Assembly (NCBI GenBank): GCA_035294085.1
Contig: DATGLP010000014.1
Location: 61,632 to 125,631 of the forward strand
Source: Acidimicrobiales bacterium
GTDB lineage: Bacteria > Actinomycetota > Acidimicrobiia > Acidimicrobiales > Bog-793
Direction: 5' to 3'
Length of the DNA: 64,000 nt
The notes beneath the pieces were generated by a model. The model saw nothing but the letters and a program-made list of their open reading frames with translations. It was not told where the DNA came from and ran no database searches. Positions 8,783 through 21,719 of the stretch are shown one piece after another. Both the position numbers and the translations under genes were made by a program. Positions within the stretch are counted from its first letter, which is position 1, and every line of letters starts with the position of its first letter.

Positions 8783-9304
8783 ATGGCCGAGCGCGCGGCG
8801 CCCGTGACGGTCGTCCGGCCGGGCGAGGGAGCCGAGGGGTCCCTGGGGTCGATCGGCGTGGTGTTCAAGCTGTTCGGCAAGGACACCGGGGGGCAGCTCT
8901 CGATCGTCGAGCACCCCTTCCCCGTCGGGGCGATCGTCCCCCCGCACCTGCACACCCGCGAGGACGAGTTCTCGATCGTGACCGAGGGCGAGATCGGCTT
9001 CCGCTCCGGCGACGACGAGGTCGTCCTCGGCCCGGGCGGCTACGTCACCAAGCCGCGCAACGAGCTGCACACGATGTGGAACGCGGGCCAGGTCCCGGCC
9101 CGGATGATCGAGGTGATCCAGCCCGCCGGCTTCGAGGGCTTCTTCTGGGAGCTCGCCGAGCACCTCGCGGCCGGGGCGCCCGACCCGCAGACGGTGGGGC
9201 GCCTCGCCGAGCGCTACGGCCTCGTCTTCCGGCAGGCGCCGTGGCTCGCCGACGTCGTCGCCCGCTACCACCTGCCCGAGCGCGATCCCTTCGGCCCGGC
9301 GTGA
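8783..9304 (+). CDS. cupin-domain protein
   Basis: A 173-residue single-domain cupin. Motif 1 (PPHLHTREDEFSIV) supplies two His and a Glu for a metal site, a Gly-rich strand (GPGGYV) follows, and motif 2 (NELHTMWN) supplies the third His. Small cupins of this type are often quercetinase-like or act as uncharacterised dioxygenases or binding proteins; the substrate cannot be read from the sequence. A very strong ribosome binding site (AGGAAGGAG, 8769-8777) fixes the start at 8783. Pairing with the divergent TetR gene suggests an inducible detoxification or catabolic step. Confidence 0.85.
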   Translation: MAERAAPVTVVRPGEGAEGSLGSIGVVFKLFGKDTGGQLSIVEHPFPVGAIVPPHLHTREDEFSIVTEGEIGFRSGDDEVVLGPGGYVTKPRNELHTMWNAGQVPARMIEVIQPAGFEGFFWELAEHLAAGAPDPQTVGRLAERYGLVFRQAPWLADVVARYHLPERDPFGPA

Positions 9305-9314
9305 GGCGACCGGC

Positions 9315-9328
9315 CCCGGCGCGCCGGG
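9315..9328. terminator. 14-base GC palindrome between convergent genes
   Basis: CCCGG-CGCG-CCGGG lies in the 27-base gap between the cupin gene and the convergent fusion gene that ends the ATP synthase operon. It may terminate both. The stem is short and there is no U-tract. Confidence 0.3.
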
Positions 9329-9331
9329 TCC

Positions 9332-10312
9332 TCACGCGCGCAGGCGCCGCTCCATGACGGCGAAGTCCTCGCCGTCGCGCCAGGCCGGCAGGCGTGCCGT
9401 CGCCTCGTAGCCGCGCCGAGCGCACGCCTCGGCGCCACGTCCGGACGCCGCGACCAGGAGGCGCACCCGCGCGCAGCCGCGGGCCAGCGCGAGGCGCTCG
9501 ACCTCGCCGAGCAGCTGGCCGCCGACGCCGAGGCCGCGCTCGACGCGCGCGACCACGAGGTCGTCGAGCTCGACGACGTCGCGGTGCACCGCGCCGGTCG
9601 CGAGCCCGACGAGACGCTCGTTCTGCCAGGCCGTGATGGCGAAGGGTTCGGCACCGGGTCCGCAGCCTCCCTCGCCCGGCGCGCCGCGCTCCTCGGCGGC
9701 CCAGGCGAGCGCCCGTTCGTCGAGGCGGCCGCTCAGGCGGAAGGACAGCTCGCGACCGCCGCGCCCGACCACGACGGGGGCGCCGAAGGCGACGTCGGCG
9801 ATCACCCGCCACGGCCGCAGCGGCGCGTCCTCGTCCTGCTCGAGCAGGCTGATGCGCTCGACGAGGACGTCGGCTCGGTAGCCGGCGAGAGCGCGCAGCG
9901 CGGCCGCGAGGCGCTCGGGAGGACAGCGCGCCAGCGTGACGTGGGGCACGAACGGCCGCACGGGCCGACCCGGCGGGGGCGCGAGCGGCCCGGCGGCGAG
10001 GGCACCCTGCAGCGCGGCGAGCCGGCCCGCCGCGTCCTCGACCGCGAGGTAGACGACGCGGCTGCCCCGAGCGAAGGTCGCCGGCGGGCCGAGGCGGAGC
10101 TCGATCGGCGCGGCGCCGGCCGCGCTGCGCCGGAGATGGGCGAGCACGGCGTCGAACTCGTCCTCGCGGACGTTGCGCGGGGGCACGAGGGTCACGTGGG
10201 CCGCGAGCCGGTCGAGCTCTCCGCTCGACAGGGCGCGGCGCAGCCCGTCCACCTCGGCGGCGACGCGCCCCTCGAGGACGAACGCCACGAGGAGCCGCCG
10301 GCGCGCCGCCAC
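9332..10312 (-). CDS. 2H phosphoesterase (2'-5' RNA ligase-like) fused to a GNAT acetyltransferase
   Basis: A 326-residue two-domain protein. The N-terminal domain has the two H-x-T-x motifs of the 2H phosphoesterase/LigT superfamily: HVTL at 39-42 and HVTL at 124-127. The C-terminal part (about 190-326) is a GNAT fold with the acetyl-CoA loop near GVGGQLLG and a typical ALARGCARVRLLV helix-strand. The GTG at 10312 starts two bases after the atpC stop, so the gene is probably the last cistron of the ATP synthase operon. Substrates are unknown; possible roles are RNA end or cyclic-nucleotide processing coupled to acylation. Fusion partners and genomic position are both unusual to me. Confidence 0.75.
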   Translation of the reverse strand: MAARRRLLVAFVLEGRVAAEVDGLRRALSSGELDRLAAHVTLVPPRNVREDEFDAVLAHLRRSAAGAAPIELRLGPPATFARGSRVVYLAVEDAAGRLAALQGALAAGPLAPPPGRPVRPFVPHVTLARCPPERLAAALRALAGYRADVLVERISLLEQDEDAPLRPWRVIADVAFGAPVVVGRGGRELSFRLSGRLDERALAWAAEERGAPGEGGCGPGAEPFAITAWQNERLVGLATGAVHRDVVELDDLVVARVERGLGVGGQLLGEVERLALARGCARVRLLVAASGRGAEACARRGYEATARLPAWRDGEDFAVMERRLRA

Positions 10313-10314
10313 CG

Positions 10315-10797
10315 CTACGAGCCGGGCGCCGCCCCCGCCGCCTCGAGGCGCACCCGGGCTCGGCGCCGCGCCGCCTCGGCGGAGTCCGGGGCGAGCAGCC
10401 CGAGCATCGCGCCGACGAGCCGCTCGGCGCCCGGGACCGCCTCCGGCCCGGCCTCGACCACCTCGGCGCGCGCCTCGGCTGCCTCGAGGGCGCGCCGGGC
10501 GCGCGCGACGTCGATCTCGCCCGCCAGCTCGGCGACGCCGGCGAGGATCTGGACCTTCTCGGCGTCGACGTGGACGAAGCCGCCGTGCACGGCGGCGCGC
10601 ACCTCGGTCCCCTCGCCCGCCGCCGCCCCGGGGCCGGCGATGCGCACGACCGAGATGTCCACGGCGCCGACGAAGTCCTCGTGGCGAGCGAGGAACGCGA
10701 TCTCGCCCTCGTCGGTGCGCATCGACACCTCCTCGGCCTCGCCCTCGTACAGGACGCGCTCGGGCGTCACGAGCTCCACGCGGAACGTGGCGGCCAT
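10315..10797 (-). CDS. atpC: ATP synthase epsilon subunit
   Basis: Epsilon couples the central stalk to the c-ring and regulates ATP hydrolysis. The N-terminal beta-sandwich (FRVELVTPERVLYEGEA, then GEIAFLARHEDFVGAV) is typical, followed by a C-terminal helical hairpin of Ala/Arg-rich sequence. At 160 residues it is longer than the usual 125-140 because of the C-terminal half. It follows atpD by three bases and closes the F1Fo gene set. Confidence 0.93.
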   Translation of the reverse strand: MAATFRVELVTPERVLYEGEAEEVSMRTDEGEIAFLARHEDFVGAVDISVVRIAGPGAAAGEGTEVRAAVHGGFVHVDAEKVQILAGVAELAGEIDVARARRALEAAEARAEVVEAGPEAVPGAERLVGAMLGLLAPDSAEAARRRARVRLEAAGAAPGS

Positions 10798-10800
10798 CTG

Positions 10801-14720
<3,920 letters not shown>

Positions 14721-14753
14721 GGTGGTCCTTTCGGGTCCTCGAGCCTTCGTCGT

Positions 14754-15653
14754 TCAGGCACCCGGCGCGAGCAGGTCGCGCAGGTGCTCGAAGCGCTGCC
14801 GCAGCGTGCCGTCGATGACGAGGTCGCCGACGCGCACCAGCATGCCGCCGACGAGCGAGGGATCGACCACGACGCGCAGCTCCACCTCGCGCCCGACGAG
14901 GCGCGCCAGGGCCGCGGCGAGCCGGTCTGCCTCGGCTCGCTCGAGCTCGACCGCGGCGCGCACCTCCGCGAGGCGCCGGCCGCGCTCGAGGGCGGCGAGC
15001 TCGACGAGCCACTCGATCGTGCCGACGAGGTCGCGCACCCTCCCGGCGCGCAGCACGTAGGAGACGAGGCGCACCGTGGCCGGGCGGGCGCGCCCCGAGA
15101 GCAGGTCGGCCACGACCGCGGCGCGCGCCGCGTACGGCGCGTTCGCGTCGACGAGGGCGCGGCGCAGCTCCGGGTAGTCGTCGACGAGGCGGGCGACGCG
15201 GAACAGCTCGTCCTCGACCTCCTCGACCTCGCCGACGGCCGCCAGCTCCTCGAGGACGCGCTCGGCGTACCCGCCGATGCGCCGGCGCGTGAGCGCCCGG
15301 GAGGCGGCCGGCTCGGGCTGGGCGGGCGCGCCCGAGCGGAGCCGGTCGAGCGCCGCCGAGCCGAGCTCGACGAGCTCGGCGACGACGCGGGTGAACTCGC
15401 GGGCGTTCTCGGCACGCACGGCGAAGGCGACGAGCGACGCGCTCGGGGCGGCGCCCCCCTCGAGCAGGTCGCCGACGATGGCGGCGCGGGTCGCGGCCTC
15501 GATCCCCGGGTCGCACAGCACCTGGCGCAGCTGCGACGAGCGGGTGAGCGCGCGCGCGAGCTCGACGAGCTCGGCGACGACCTCCTCGAGACGCCCGGCC
15601 GCCGCCGCGCTCTCGAAGGCGGCGGCCGCGTAGCCGCGCACCCGCTCGTTCAC
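14754..15653 (-). CDS. atpH: ATP synthase delta subunit with duplicated N-terminal domain
   Basis: Delta joins the peripheral stalk to the top of F1. The expected length is about 180 residues; this one has 299. Residues 1-105 and about 122-225 align with each other: RGYAAAAFESAAAAGRLEE against GGYAERVLEELAAVGEVEE, then two IVGDLL/VVADLL segments. So the N-domain is duplicated, followed by a single C-terminal domain (VELRVVVDPSLVGGMLVRVG). In mycobacteria the duplicated delta is fused behind a b-like segment. Here the b subunit is a separate gene whose stop overlaps this GTG start (GTGA at 15653-15650), an unfused form of the same arrangement. Confidence 0.92.
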   Translation of the reverse strand: MNERVRGYAAAAFESAAAAGRLEEVVAELVELARALTRSSQLRQVLCDPGIEAATRAAIVGDLLEGGAAPSASLVAFAVRAENAREFTRVVAELVELGSAALDRLRSGAPAQPEPAASRALTRRRIGGYAERVLEELAAVGEVEEVEDELFRVARLVDDYPELRRALVDANAPYAARAAVVADLLSGRARPATVRLVSYVLRAGRVRDLVGTIEWLVELAALERGRRLAEVRAAVELERAEADRLAAALARLVGREVELRVVVDPSLVGGMLVRVGDLVIDGTLRQRFEHLRDLLAPGA

Positions 15654-16150
15654 GCCGACACCTCCGCCTCGGCTGCCGCGATCGCCTCGTCGATGAGCCG
15701 GTGCTGCAGGGCGGCGTCGAGCTCGGCGGCCACGACCCGGCGCGTCGCCTCGAGGACGAGCAGACCCACCTCGGTGGCGACCTCCTGCTCGGCTCGCGCA
15801 CGCTCGCGCGCCACCTCCACCTCGGCCCGCTCGACGAGGCGGGCGCGCTCGGCCTCCGCCCGGCGTCGCCCCTCGGCGACGAGCTGCTCGGCGGCGCGCC
15901 GCGCCTGGGCCACGACGGCCTCGGCGTCGGCCTCGGCCGCCTCGAGCGCGGCGCGCCGGTCCGCCACGAGCGCGGCGGCGGCCGCCCGGGCCTGCTCGCC
16001 CGCGTCGAGCTGGGCGGCGATCGCCTCGGCGCGCCTCTCCAGCGCCGTCCGCAGGAAGGGGACGACGTAGCGGACGATGAAGGCGATGACGAAGACGAGC
16101 GCGACGAGCTCGAGGACGTAGGACTCGCCGAAGTTCGCCGCCGCCAGCAC
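15650..16150 (-). CDS. atpF: ATP synthase b subunit (second copy, delta-linked)
   Basis: A 166-residue b-type stalk protein: one N-terminal membrane helix (about residues 10-32), then a long Ala/Glu/Arg-rich coiled coil. It starts with GTG at 16150, two bases after the stop of the other b-type gene, and overlaps atpH by four bases. By position it corresponds to the b portion of the mycobacterial b-delta fusion. Two different b-type subunits would form a heterodimeric peripheral stalk. Confidence 0.9.
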   Translation of the reverse strand: MLAAANFGESYVLELVALVFVIAFIVRYVVPFLRTALERRAEAIAAQLDAGEQARAAAAALVADRRAALEAAEADAEAVVAQARRAAEQLVAEGRRRAEAERARLVERAEVEVARERARAEQEVATEVGLLVLEATRRVVAAELDAALQHRLIDEAIAAAEAEVSA

Positions 16151-16152
16151 GC

Positions 16153-16662
16153 TCAGACTCCGCTGCCCGCGCGTGCGCGCGACGCGACCTCGTCGATGAC
16201 GTCACGATGGCGCGCCACGTCGACGCTCACCCCCACGACCGCCTGCGCCGCCTCGGCGACGAGCACGTCGAGGCGCCCGGCGAGCTCGTCGCGCGCCGCG
16301 CGCCGGGCCTGCTCGATGAGCGGGGCCGCCGCCGCGACGATCCGGTCGTGCTCGGCCGTCCCCTCGGCGCGCGCCTCGGCGACCAGGCGCTCGACCGTGC
16401 GCGCTGCCTCCTCGAGCACGGCGCGCCCGGCCGCGCGCGCCGCCTCGAGGCGGTCGAGGCGGGCCTGCTCGAGGCGCGCCGCCTCCGCGCTCCCCTCGTC
16501 GCCGGCCTCGAGCCCGGCGCGGATCCGGCGCTCCCGCTCCTCGCGCGCCGCGGCGAGCGGCGGGAGGACCACCTTCGCCATCGCGCCCAGCACGACGAGG
16601 AAGATGACGAGCTCGGCGATGAAGGTGCCGTTCGGCAGCAGGAAGATCGAGCCGAGCGCCAT
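16153..16662 (-). CDS. atpF: ATP synthase b (b-prime) subunit
   Basis: A 169-residue protein with an N-terminal membrane helix (TFIAELVIFLVVLGAMAKVV) and an extended charged coiled coil. It follows atpE by seven bases, the usual place of atpF. Together with the next gene it gives two non-identical b subunits, as in mycobacteria, cyanobacteria and photosynthetic bacteria. I chose the ATG at 16662; the in-frame sequence further upstream overlaps atpE and is not conserved. Confidence 0.93.
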   Translation of the reverse strand: MALGSIFLLPNGTFIAELVIFLVVLGAMAKVVLPPLAAAREERERRIRAGLEAGDEGSAEAARLEQARLDRLEAARAAGRAVLEEAARTVERLVAEARAEGTAEHDRIVAAAAPLIEQARRAARDELAGRLDVLVAEAAQAVVGVSVDVARHRDVIDEVASRARAGSGV

Positions 16663-16669
16663 CTCCCCC

Positions 16670-16933
16670 CTACTTCTTGTAGAGGACGAAGACGAACAGC
16701 GCCATGAAGACGAGGTTGATGAAGTACATCGCCTCGACGAGGCCGACGACGATGAACATGATCGTGAACAGCCGGCCCTGCGCCTCCGGCTGGCGGGCGA
16801 CGCCGGCGATCGTCTGGGAGCCGGCGAGGCCGTCGCCGATGGCGGCGCCGACGGCACCGCCGCCGAGCGCCAGCCCACCGCCGACCATCGCGCCGGCGAG
16901 CTGGATCGCTTGCTGCGTGGTGTCTGCTGGCAT
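16670..16933 (-). CDS. atpE: ATP synthase c subunit
   Basis: Ring-forming proteolipid of 87 residues with two membrane helices. Helix 1 has the tight-packing glycine motif ([16 protein letters not shown]), and helix 2 carries the ion-binding carboxylate Glu in GLVEAMYF. The polar loop contains ARQPEAQGR with the conserved R-Q-P. No Na-type ligand set is evident, so it is probably proton-driven. The ATG at 16933 is preceded by AGGAGAAGG. Confidence 0.96.
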   Translation of the reverse strand: MPADTTQQAIQLAGAMVGGGLALGGGAVGAAIGDGLAGSQTIAGVARQPEAQGRLFTIMFIVVGLVEAMYFINLVFMALFVFVLYKK

Positions 16934-16980
16934 GTCCTTCTCCTGTGTTCGGGGAACGCGAGCGGCTCGGCGGCCAGGGT

Positions 16981-17712
16981 CTAGTGGCCGGTCCCGGCGA
17001 CCGCCGACTCGAAGTAGAGGATCGTGAGGAGGGCGAAGATGAAGGCCTGGATCGGCCCGACGAAGAGCCCGTCGAACAGCTTCCACACCGTGTCGAGGAG
17101 GGGGATCGGCACGATGAGCTTCACCGGCAGCAGCTCGGCGATGAGCACGAGCATGAGGCCCCCGGCGAAGATGTTGCCGAAGAGACGCAGCGTGAGCGTG
17201 ATCGGCTTGACGGCCTCCTCGATCACGTTGAAGAGCACGAAGCCCTTGAAGGGGCGGAAGTAGTGGGCGAGGTAGGAGCGGATGCCCTGCCGCCGGATCC
17301 AGGTGGCGTGCACGGCGATGATCACGAAGGCGGCCATCGCGAGCGGGAAGTTGATGTCGCCCGTCGGTGCCGGCAGGTACTGCGGGGTGTGGCCCGTGGG
17401 GAGCAGCTCGAGCCAGTTCGCGAGCAGGATGAAGATGAACAGCGTCACCGCGAGTGGCACGATCGGGCGGCCGGCGTCGCCCATCGCCGCGCGCACCTGG
17501 TCCTCGACGCTGCCGACGATCGACTCGAAGGCGAGCTGCGCCTTCCCCGGCACCCCCGAGGTCGCCCGGTGGCGCACGTAGAGGCCGAAGCCGAGGAGGA
17601 GCACCCCGGCGACGAGCGTCGACACGATGGTGTCGACGTCGAAGGTCATGCCGAAGGCGCGCCGGGTGATGTGGTCGCCGACGGGGATCGTCACGGCGAG
17701 CGCTCCGCTCAC
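16981..17712 (-). CDS. atpB: ATP synthase a subunit
   Basis: Membrane stator that forms the proton half-channels. The 243-residue protein has five to six hydrophobic segments, the essential Arg in TLTLRLFGN and the C-terminal [12 protein letters not shown] helix. Its GTG start at 17712 overlaps the preceding atpI-like stop (GTGA), which suggests translational coupling. Confidence 0.96.
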   Translation of the reverse strand: MSGALAVTIPVGDHITRRAFGMTFDVDTIVSTLVAGVLLLGFGLYVRHRATSGVPGKAQLAFESIVGSVEDQVRAAMGDAGRPIVPLAVTLFIFILLANWLELLPTGHTPQYLPAPTGDINFPLAMAAFVIIAVHATWIRRQGIRSYLAHYFRPFKGFVLFNVIEEAVKPITLTLRLFGNIFAGGLMLVLIAELLPVKLIVPIPLLDTVWKLFDGLFVGPIQAFIFALLTILYFESAVAGTGH

Positions 17713-18134
17713 GCCGCCAGCCCCCTCGTCCCGTGCTGGAGCAGCGATCGCACGAGGTTCGCGAGCAGCGCGACGTAGAACAGGGCGATGCCGATGGCGC
17801 TACCGAGACCGAGCGGCACGGACAGAGCGCTCAGGCCGATCACGAGCGCCGTCGTGGCGGCGAGACGGTAGAGCGTGCGGGCCGCGAGTGCCCGCTTGGG
17901 CCGGGCGGGCGCGCGCTCGCCGACGCGACGGAGCGAGACGAGGACCAGGCGGACGTTCCCGAGGCCGAGGCCGAGGCCGAGGACCGCGCCCAGGCCGACG
18001 AGGGCGTGCCCGAGGAGCGCGCCGAGCACGAGCGCGACGACGCCGAGGGCGAGGGACCAGACGATGGCGCGCCGGAGCACGCGCGCGACCTCGGGCACGG
18101 GAAGTTGCTCGAGCAGGGCAGCGAGTCGGTCCAT
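17709..18134 (-). CDS. atpI: AtpI-like membrane protein (ATP synthase protein I)
   Basis: A 141-residue protein with four predicted membrane helices, located directly before atpB where atpI is found in many bacteria. AtpI helps c-ring assembly or magnesium supply; this sequence is weakly conserved, so the call depends on position and hydropathy. It overlaps atpB by four bases. Confidence 0.75.
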   Translation of the reverse strand: MDRLAALLEQLPVPEVARVLRRAIVWSLALGVVALVLGALLGHALVGLGAVLGLGLGLGNVRLVLVSLRRVGERAPARPKRALAARTLYRLAATTALVIGLSALSVPLGLGSAIGIALFYVALLANLVRSLLQHGTRGLAA

Positions 18135-18183
18135 CGTGTCGTGGCTCGTGCGGCTCCCGGCGGGGCCGGTCGCTGCGCTTGTC

Positions 18184-18387
18184 CTAGAGGTACCTCTTGA
18201 TCCGCCGGTACGTCACCGCGAGTGCGGCGCCGCATCCTAGTCCGAGGCCGATGAAGGTCGCGCCGGCGCCGGTCCTCGCGGAGGTGTCGACCCAGTACCC
18301 GATGCCGACGCCGGCACCGATGCACAGGGCGGACACGACCCCGATCCCGGCCAGCTCGAGCAGGCTCGGGCCCCGCCGCTCCCCCAT
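18184..18387 (-). CDS. AtpZ/AtpI-type small membrane protein
   Basis: A 67-residue protein with two membrane helices: LLELAGIGVVSALCIGAGVG, and then ATFIGLGLGCGAALAVTY, ending in a basic tail (RRIKRYL). The GIGYWVD turn after helix 1 and the G-rich second helix match AtpZ (formerly DUF/AtpI-like) proteins that precede F1Fo operons. It lies nine bases after wecA and 49 before atpI. Confidence 0.8.
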   Translation of the reverse strand: MGERRGPSLLELAGIGVVSALCIGAGVGIGYWVDTSARTGAGATFIGLGLGCGAALAVTYRRIKRYL

Positions 18388-18395
18388 GTGGCGGC

Positions 18396-19757
18396 CTATC
18401 CTCGCATCGGGTCGTCCGGGCGGGCAAAACGGCTGCCGAGCCCCTGGTCAGCGCCCCGACCTCGCCACAGGGTGCGGCGCCGGGCGTGCCGCCGTGCCCG
18501 CCGTCGGGCTCGCCGCGGCGAGGCGAGGTCGCGCTCGCCCGCTACCGCGACGCCCGCCGCCGTGCTCATGACGACGCTCAGCGGCTTCGCCGCCGGCCCG
18601 GCTCCTGCCGCCGCCGGCGCGCTCGGCGGGGCGTCCTCGGCGAGGGCGGTGCGCGAGCCGGGCCGGAAGAGCGTGTAGAGGGCGACGCCGAGGACCGCCG
18701 CGCCGACCGGGACGTAGGCGTTGGCGCGCGAGTCGAACGTCGGGAGGAGCGCGACGGCCGAGAGCACGGCCGTCCAGGCCCACAGCACGAGGACCGAGCG
18801 CCGGTGGCCGTGGCCGAGGAGGAGGAGGCGGTGGTGGAGGTGGCCGAGGTCGCGCTGCGCGAGCGAGGCACGCCGCACCGTGCGGCGCACGATGGCGAAG
18901 GCCGTGTCGAGGATCGGCACCCCGAGGATGAAGAAGGGGATGAACAGGGGGGCGAAGCGGAAGAACGTGAGGCCGGCGACGTCCTTCGCCGCGGTGGGCG
19001 AGCCGACGCGCCCGCCGATCTCCATCGTCGCCGCCGCGGTGAGCAGCCCGAGGAAGAGGGCGCCCCCGTCCCCCATGAAGACCCGGGCCGGGTGGAAGTT
19101 GTGGGGGAGGAAGCCGACGCACACGCCACAGGCGATGACGGCGATGACCGGCCCGAGGTTGTCGGACGTGAGGTCGCCGAGGTGCTCGAGCTGCAACCCG
19201 TAGACGCAGAGGGCGCCGCTCGCGATGCCGACGATCCCCGCGGCGAGGCCGTCGAGGCCGTCGATCAGGTTGACGGCGTTCGCCATCCCCACCACCCACA
19301 CCGCGGTGACGAGCGGGAGCGCCGAGGGGGCGAGGACGATCGGCCCCGCGACGAAGGGGATCTTGAAGTAGTACATCGTCACGCCGAGCGAGACGAGCAC
19401 CATCGCGGCGAGGACCTGCCCGGCGACCTTGGCCGGGGCGGAGATGTCCCGCACGTCGTCGACGAGGCCCACGGCGTAGATGACGAGGCCCCCGAGCACG
19501 ACGCCGACCGGCTCGGACGAGCCGCGGAAGATCGGCGCGAGCGGAGCGAGGCGCGAGGCCGCGGCCATCGCGACGACAGCGCCCACGAGCATCGCCGCCC
19601 CGCCGACCGTCGGCGTCGGCGCCATGTGGACACGCGCCTCCCCGGGCTGGGCGAGGGCGCCGAAGCGCAGCGCGATGCGACGCACCGGGAAGGTGAGGAG
19701 GAACGTGGCCGCCGCGGCGATCGCGAAGACGGCGACGTAGGAGGCGTAGAAGGCCAC
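18396..19757 (-). CDS. wecA: undecaprenyl-phosphate GlcNAc-1-phosphate transferase (WecA/MraY family)
   Basis: Membrane glycosyl-1-phosphate transferase that starts cell-surface glycan or teichoic/arabinogalactan-type linker synthesis on undecaprenyl phosphate. About eleven membrane helices are visible, with the family motifs GLVDDVRD (Asp-Asp), NLIDGLDGLAAG and FMGDGGALFLG, and a basic loop GHLHHRLL (HxHHR). The GTG at 19757 is used because in-frame codons above it lie in glyA. The 453-residue protein exceeds the family norm by a C-terminal Arg/Ala-rich tail of about 80 residues with no structure I can recognise. In mycobacteria the same gene (rfe) precedes the atp operon. Confidence 0.9.
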   Translation of the reverse strand: MAFYASYVAVFAIAAAATFLLTFPVRRIALRFGALAQPGEARVHMAPTPTVGGAAMLVGAVVAMAAASRLAPLAPIFRGSSEPVGVVLGGLVIYAVGLVDDVRDISAPAKVAGQVLAAMVLVSLGVTMYYFKIPFVAGPIVLAPSALPLVTAVWVVGMANAVNLIDGLDGLAAGIVGIASGALCVYGLQLEHLGDLTSDNLGPVIAVIACGVCVGFLPHNFHPARVFMGDGGALFLGLLTAAATMEIGGRVGSPTAAKDVAGLTFFRFAPLFIPFFILGVPILDTAFAIVRRTVRRASLAQRDLGHLHHRLLLLGHGHRRSVLVLWAWTAVLSAVALLPTFDSRANAYVPVGAAVLGVALYTLFRPGSRTALAEDAPPSAPAAAGAGPAAKPLSVVMSTAAGVAVAGERDLASPRRARRRARRHARRRTLWRGRGADQGLGSRFARPDDPMRG

Positions 19758-19771
19758 CTCCGCCCGCCCGC

Positions 19772-21061
19772 TCAGGCGCTCGTAGGGGCGCCGATCGACG
19801 GGTAGGGATCGAACGCGGCGCACAGGGAGCGGACCTCCTCGCGCACCGCGGCGAGCTCCGCCGGCTCGTCGTGCCGCCGCAGCACCCGGGCGATCAGTCG
19901 ACCGACCTCGGCGAACGCGTCCTCGTCCATCCCGGCGGTCGTCTCGGCCGGTGACCCGAGGCGCAGTCCGCTCGTGATGAACGGCGAGCGCGGGTCGTTC
20001 GGAATCTGGTTCCGGTTGCAGGTGATGCCGGCGCGGTCGAGCGCCTCCTGGGCGACCTTGCCGGTGAGATCGGGGTCGAAGGCGCGCAGGTCGACGATCA
20101 CCTGGTGGTTGTCCGTGCCCCCGGCGACGAGCCGGAACCCCTCGCGAGCGAGGCTCGAGGCGAGCGCGGCGGCGTTGCGCACGACCTGGGCCGCGTAGTC
20201 CTTGAACGCCGGACGGGCGGCCTCGCCGAACGCGACCGCCTTCGCGGCGATGACGTGCTCGAGCGGCCCTCCCTGCAGGCCCGGGAACACGGCCTGGTCG
20301 ATCCGGCGGGCGAGGTCCGCGCCGCAGAGGATCGCGCCCCCCCGCGGCCCGCGCAGGGTCTTGTGCGTCGTGAGGGTGACGACGTCGGCGACGCCCACCG
20401 GGTTCGGGTGCGCGCAGCCGGCGATGAGGCCGGCGGGATGGGCGGCGTCGAACATGAAGAGCGCCCCGACCTCGTCGGCGATCTCCCGGAACGGCTGCGG
20501 GTCGATCGTCCTCGTGTACGCCGTCGTGCCCGCGACGATGAGGCGCGGCCGCTCGCGCCGGGCGAGGTCGCGCACCTGGTCGAGGTCGATCCGCTCGCCC
20601 GAGCCGTCGTCGGCCGCGGGGGTCACGCCGTAGGCGACGAAGCGGTAGGTCTTGCCGGTGATGCTCACCGGGGAGCCGTGGGTGAGGTGGCCGCCCTGGT
20701 CGAGGCGCATGGCGAGGATCGTCTCCCCGGGCTCGACGAGGGCGAGGTAGACGGCGAGGTTCGCCGAGGCGCCCGAGTGGGGCTGCACGTTGGCGTGCTC
20801 TGCCCCGAAGAGCGCCTTCGCCCGCTCTCTGGCGAGGTCCTCGACCTCGTCCGCGAAGACGTTGCCGCCGTAGTAGCGCCGTCCGGGGTACCCCTCGGCG
20901 TACTTGTTCGTGAGCACCGACGCCGTCGCCTCGAGGACGGCGGGCGAGGTGAAGTTCTCCGAGGCGATGAGCTGGATCGTCGAGCGCTGACGGTCGAGCT
21001 CCTCGGCGAGGATGCGGGCCACCTCCGGGTCGCTCGCCGCGAGGCTCCTCGCCGCGCTCAT
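19772..21061 (-). CDS. glyA: serine hydroxymethyltransferase
   Basis: PLP enzyme that converts serine and tetrahydrofolate to glycine and methylene-tetrahydrofolate. The 429-residue length is standard. Conserved stretches include [15 protein letters not shown], the YYGGN motif, [12 protein letters not shown] and the PLP-lysine motif [12 protein letters not shown]. The ATG at 21061 overlaps the rpiB stop (ATGA). It sits between rpiB and wecA in one minus-strand unit. Confidence 0.97.
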   Translation of the reverse strand: MSAARSLAASDPEVARILAEELDRQRSTIQLIASENFTSPAVLEATASVLTNKYAEGYPGRRYYGGNVFADEVEDLARERAKALFGAEHANVQPHSGASANLAVYLALVEPGETILAMRLDQGGHLTHGSPVSITGKTYRFVAYGVTPAADDGSGERIDLDQVRDLARRERPRLIVAGTTAYTRTIDPQPFREIADEVGALFMFDAAHPAGLIAGCAHPNPVGVADVVTLTTHKTLRGPRGGAILCGADLARRIDQAVFPGLQGGPLEHVIAAKAVAFGEAARPAFKDYAAQVVRNAAALASSLAREGFRLVAGGTDNHQVIVDLRAFDPDLTGKVAQEALDRAGITCNRNQIPNDPRSPFITSGLRLGSPAETTAGMDEDAFAEVGRLIARVLRRHDEPAELAAVREEVRSLCAAFDPYPSIGAPTSA

Positions 21062-21501
21062 CGCCCCGCCTCGAGCGCTCGCAGCTTCTCGACGCGCGCC
21101 ACGTGGCGGCCGCCGGCGAAGCCGGTGGCGAGGAAGGCGTCGACGGCGTCGAGCGCGACGACCGGGCCGAGCAGGCGCGCCCCGAAGCAGACGACGTTGG
21201 CGTCGTTGTGCTCGCGCGCGAGGCGCGCCGAGCTCACGTCGTGGCAGACGGCGGCACGCACGCCGGGGACCTTGTTCGCGGCGATCGCGATCCCGATCCC
21301 CGTGCCGCAGCAGCACACGCCGAGCTCGACGGCGCCGGCGGCGACCGCCCGACCGACCGCCGCGCCGTAGTCGGGGTAGTCCACCGGCTCGAGGTCGTGC
21401 GTCCCGAGGTCGCTCACCTCGTGCCCGAGCTCGGCGAGGTGCTTGGCGAGGACGTCCTTGAGCGGGAGCCCCGCGTGGTCCGAGCCGACCGCGATCCGCA
21501 T
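21058..21501 (-). CDS. rpiB: ribose-5-phosphate isomerase B
   Basis: Interconverts ribose-5-phosphate and ribulose-5-phosphate (pentose phosphate pathway). The 147-residue protein has the RpiB fold signatures: [10 protein letters not shown] at the N-terminus, the catalytic Cys region ([15 protein letters not shown]) and the [11 protein letters not shown] segment. I prefer the ATG at 21501 over a GTG at 21513 because GTGAGGG lies at ribosome-binding distance from it. It is the first gene of rpiB-glyA-wecA. Confidence 0.93.
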   Translation of the reverse strand: MRIAVGSDHAGLPLKDVLAKHLAELGHEVSDLGTHDLEPVDYPDYGAAVGRAVAAGAVELGVCCCGTGIGIAIAANKVPGVRAAVCHDVSSARLAREHNDANVVCFGARLLGPVVALDAVDAFLATGFAGGRHVARVEKLRALEAGR

Positions 21502-21719
21502 GCGCGCCCTCACCCCCGCCGGCCCGCGAGGAAGGCCGCGACCGCGTCCTCGGCGCAGCGGGCAGGCGCGCCGCTGGCGCCGAGGCGCGACCGGCCGGGG
21601 CTGCCCCGGACCGCCGCGACCGCACGACGCGTTGCCCGGGAGCGAGGAGGCGCCACGGCCGGCAGTCTACCGAGCCGGCGAGCGGGCGAGCCCGGCGGAC
21701 GGCGGTAGCCTCGCCGCCG

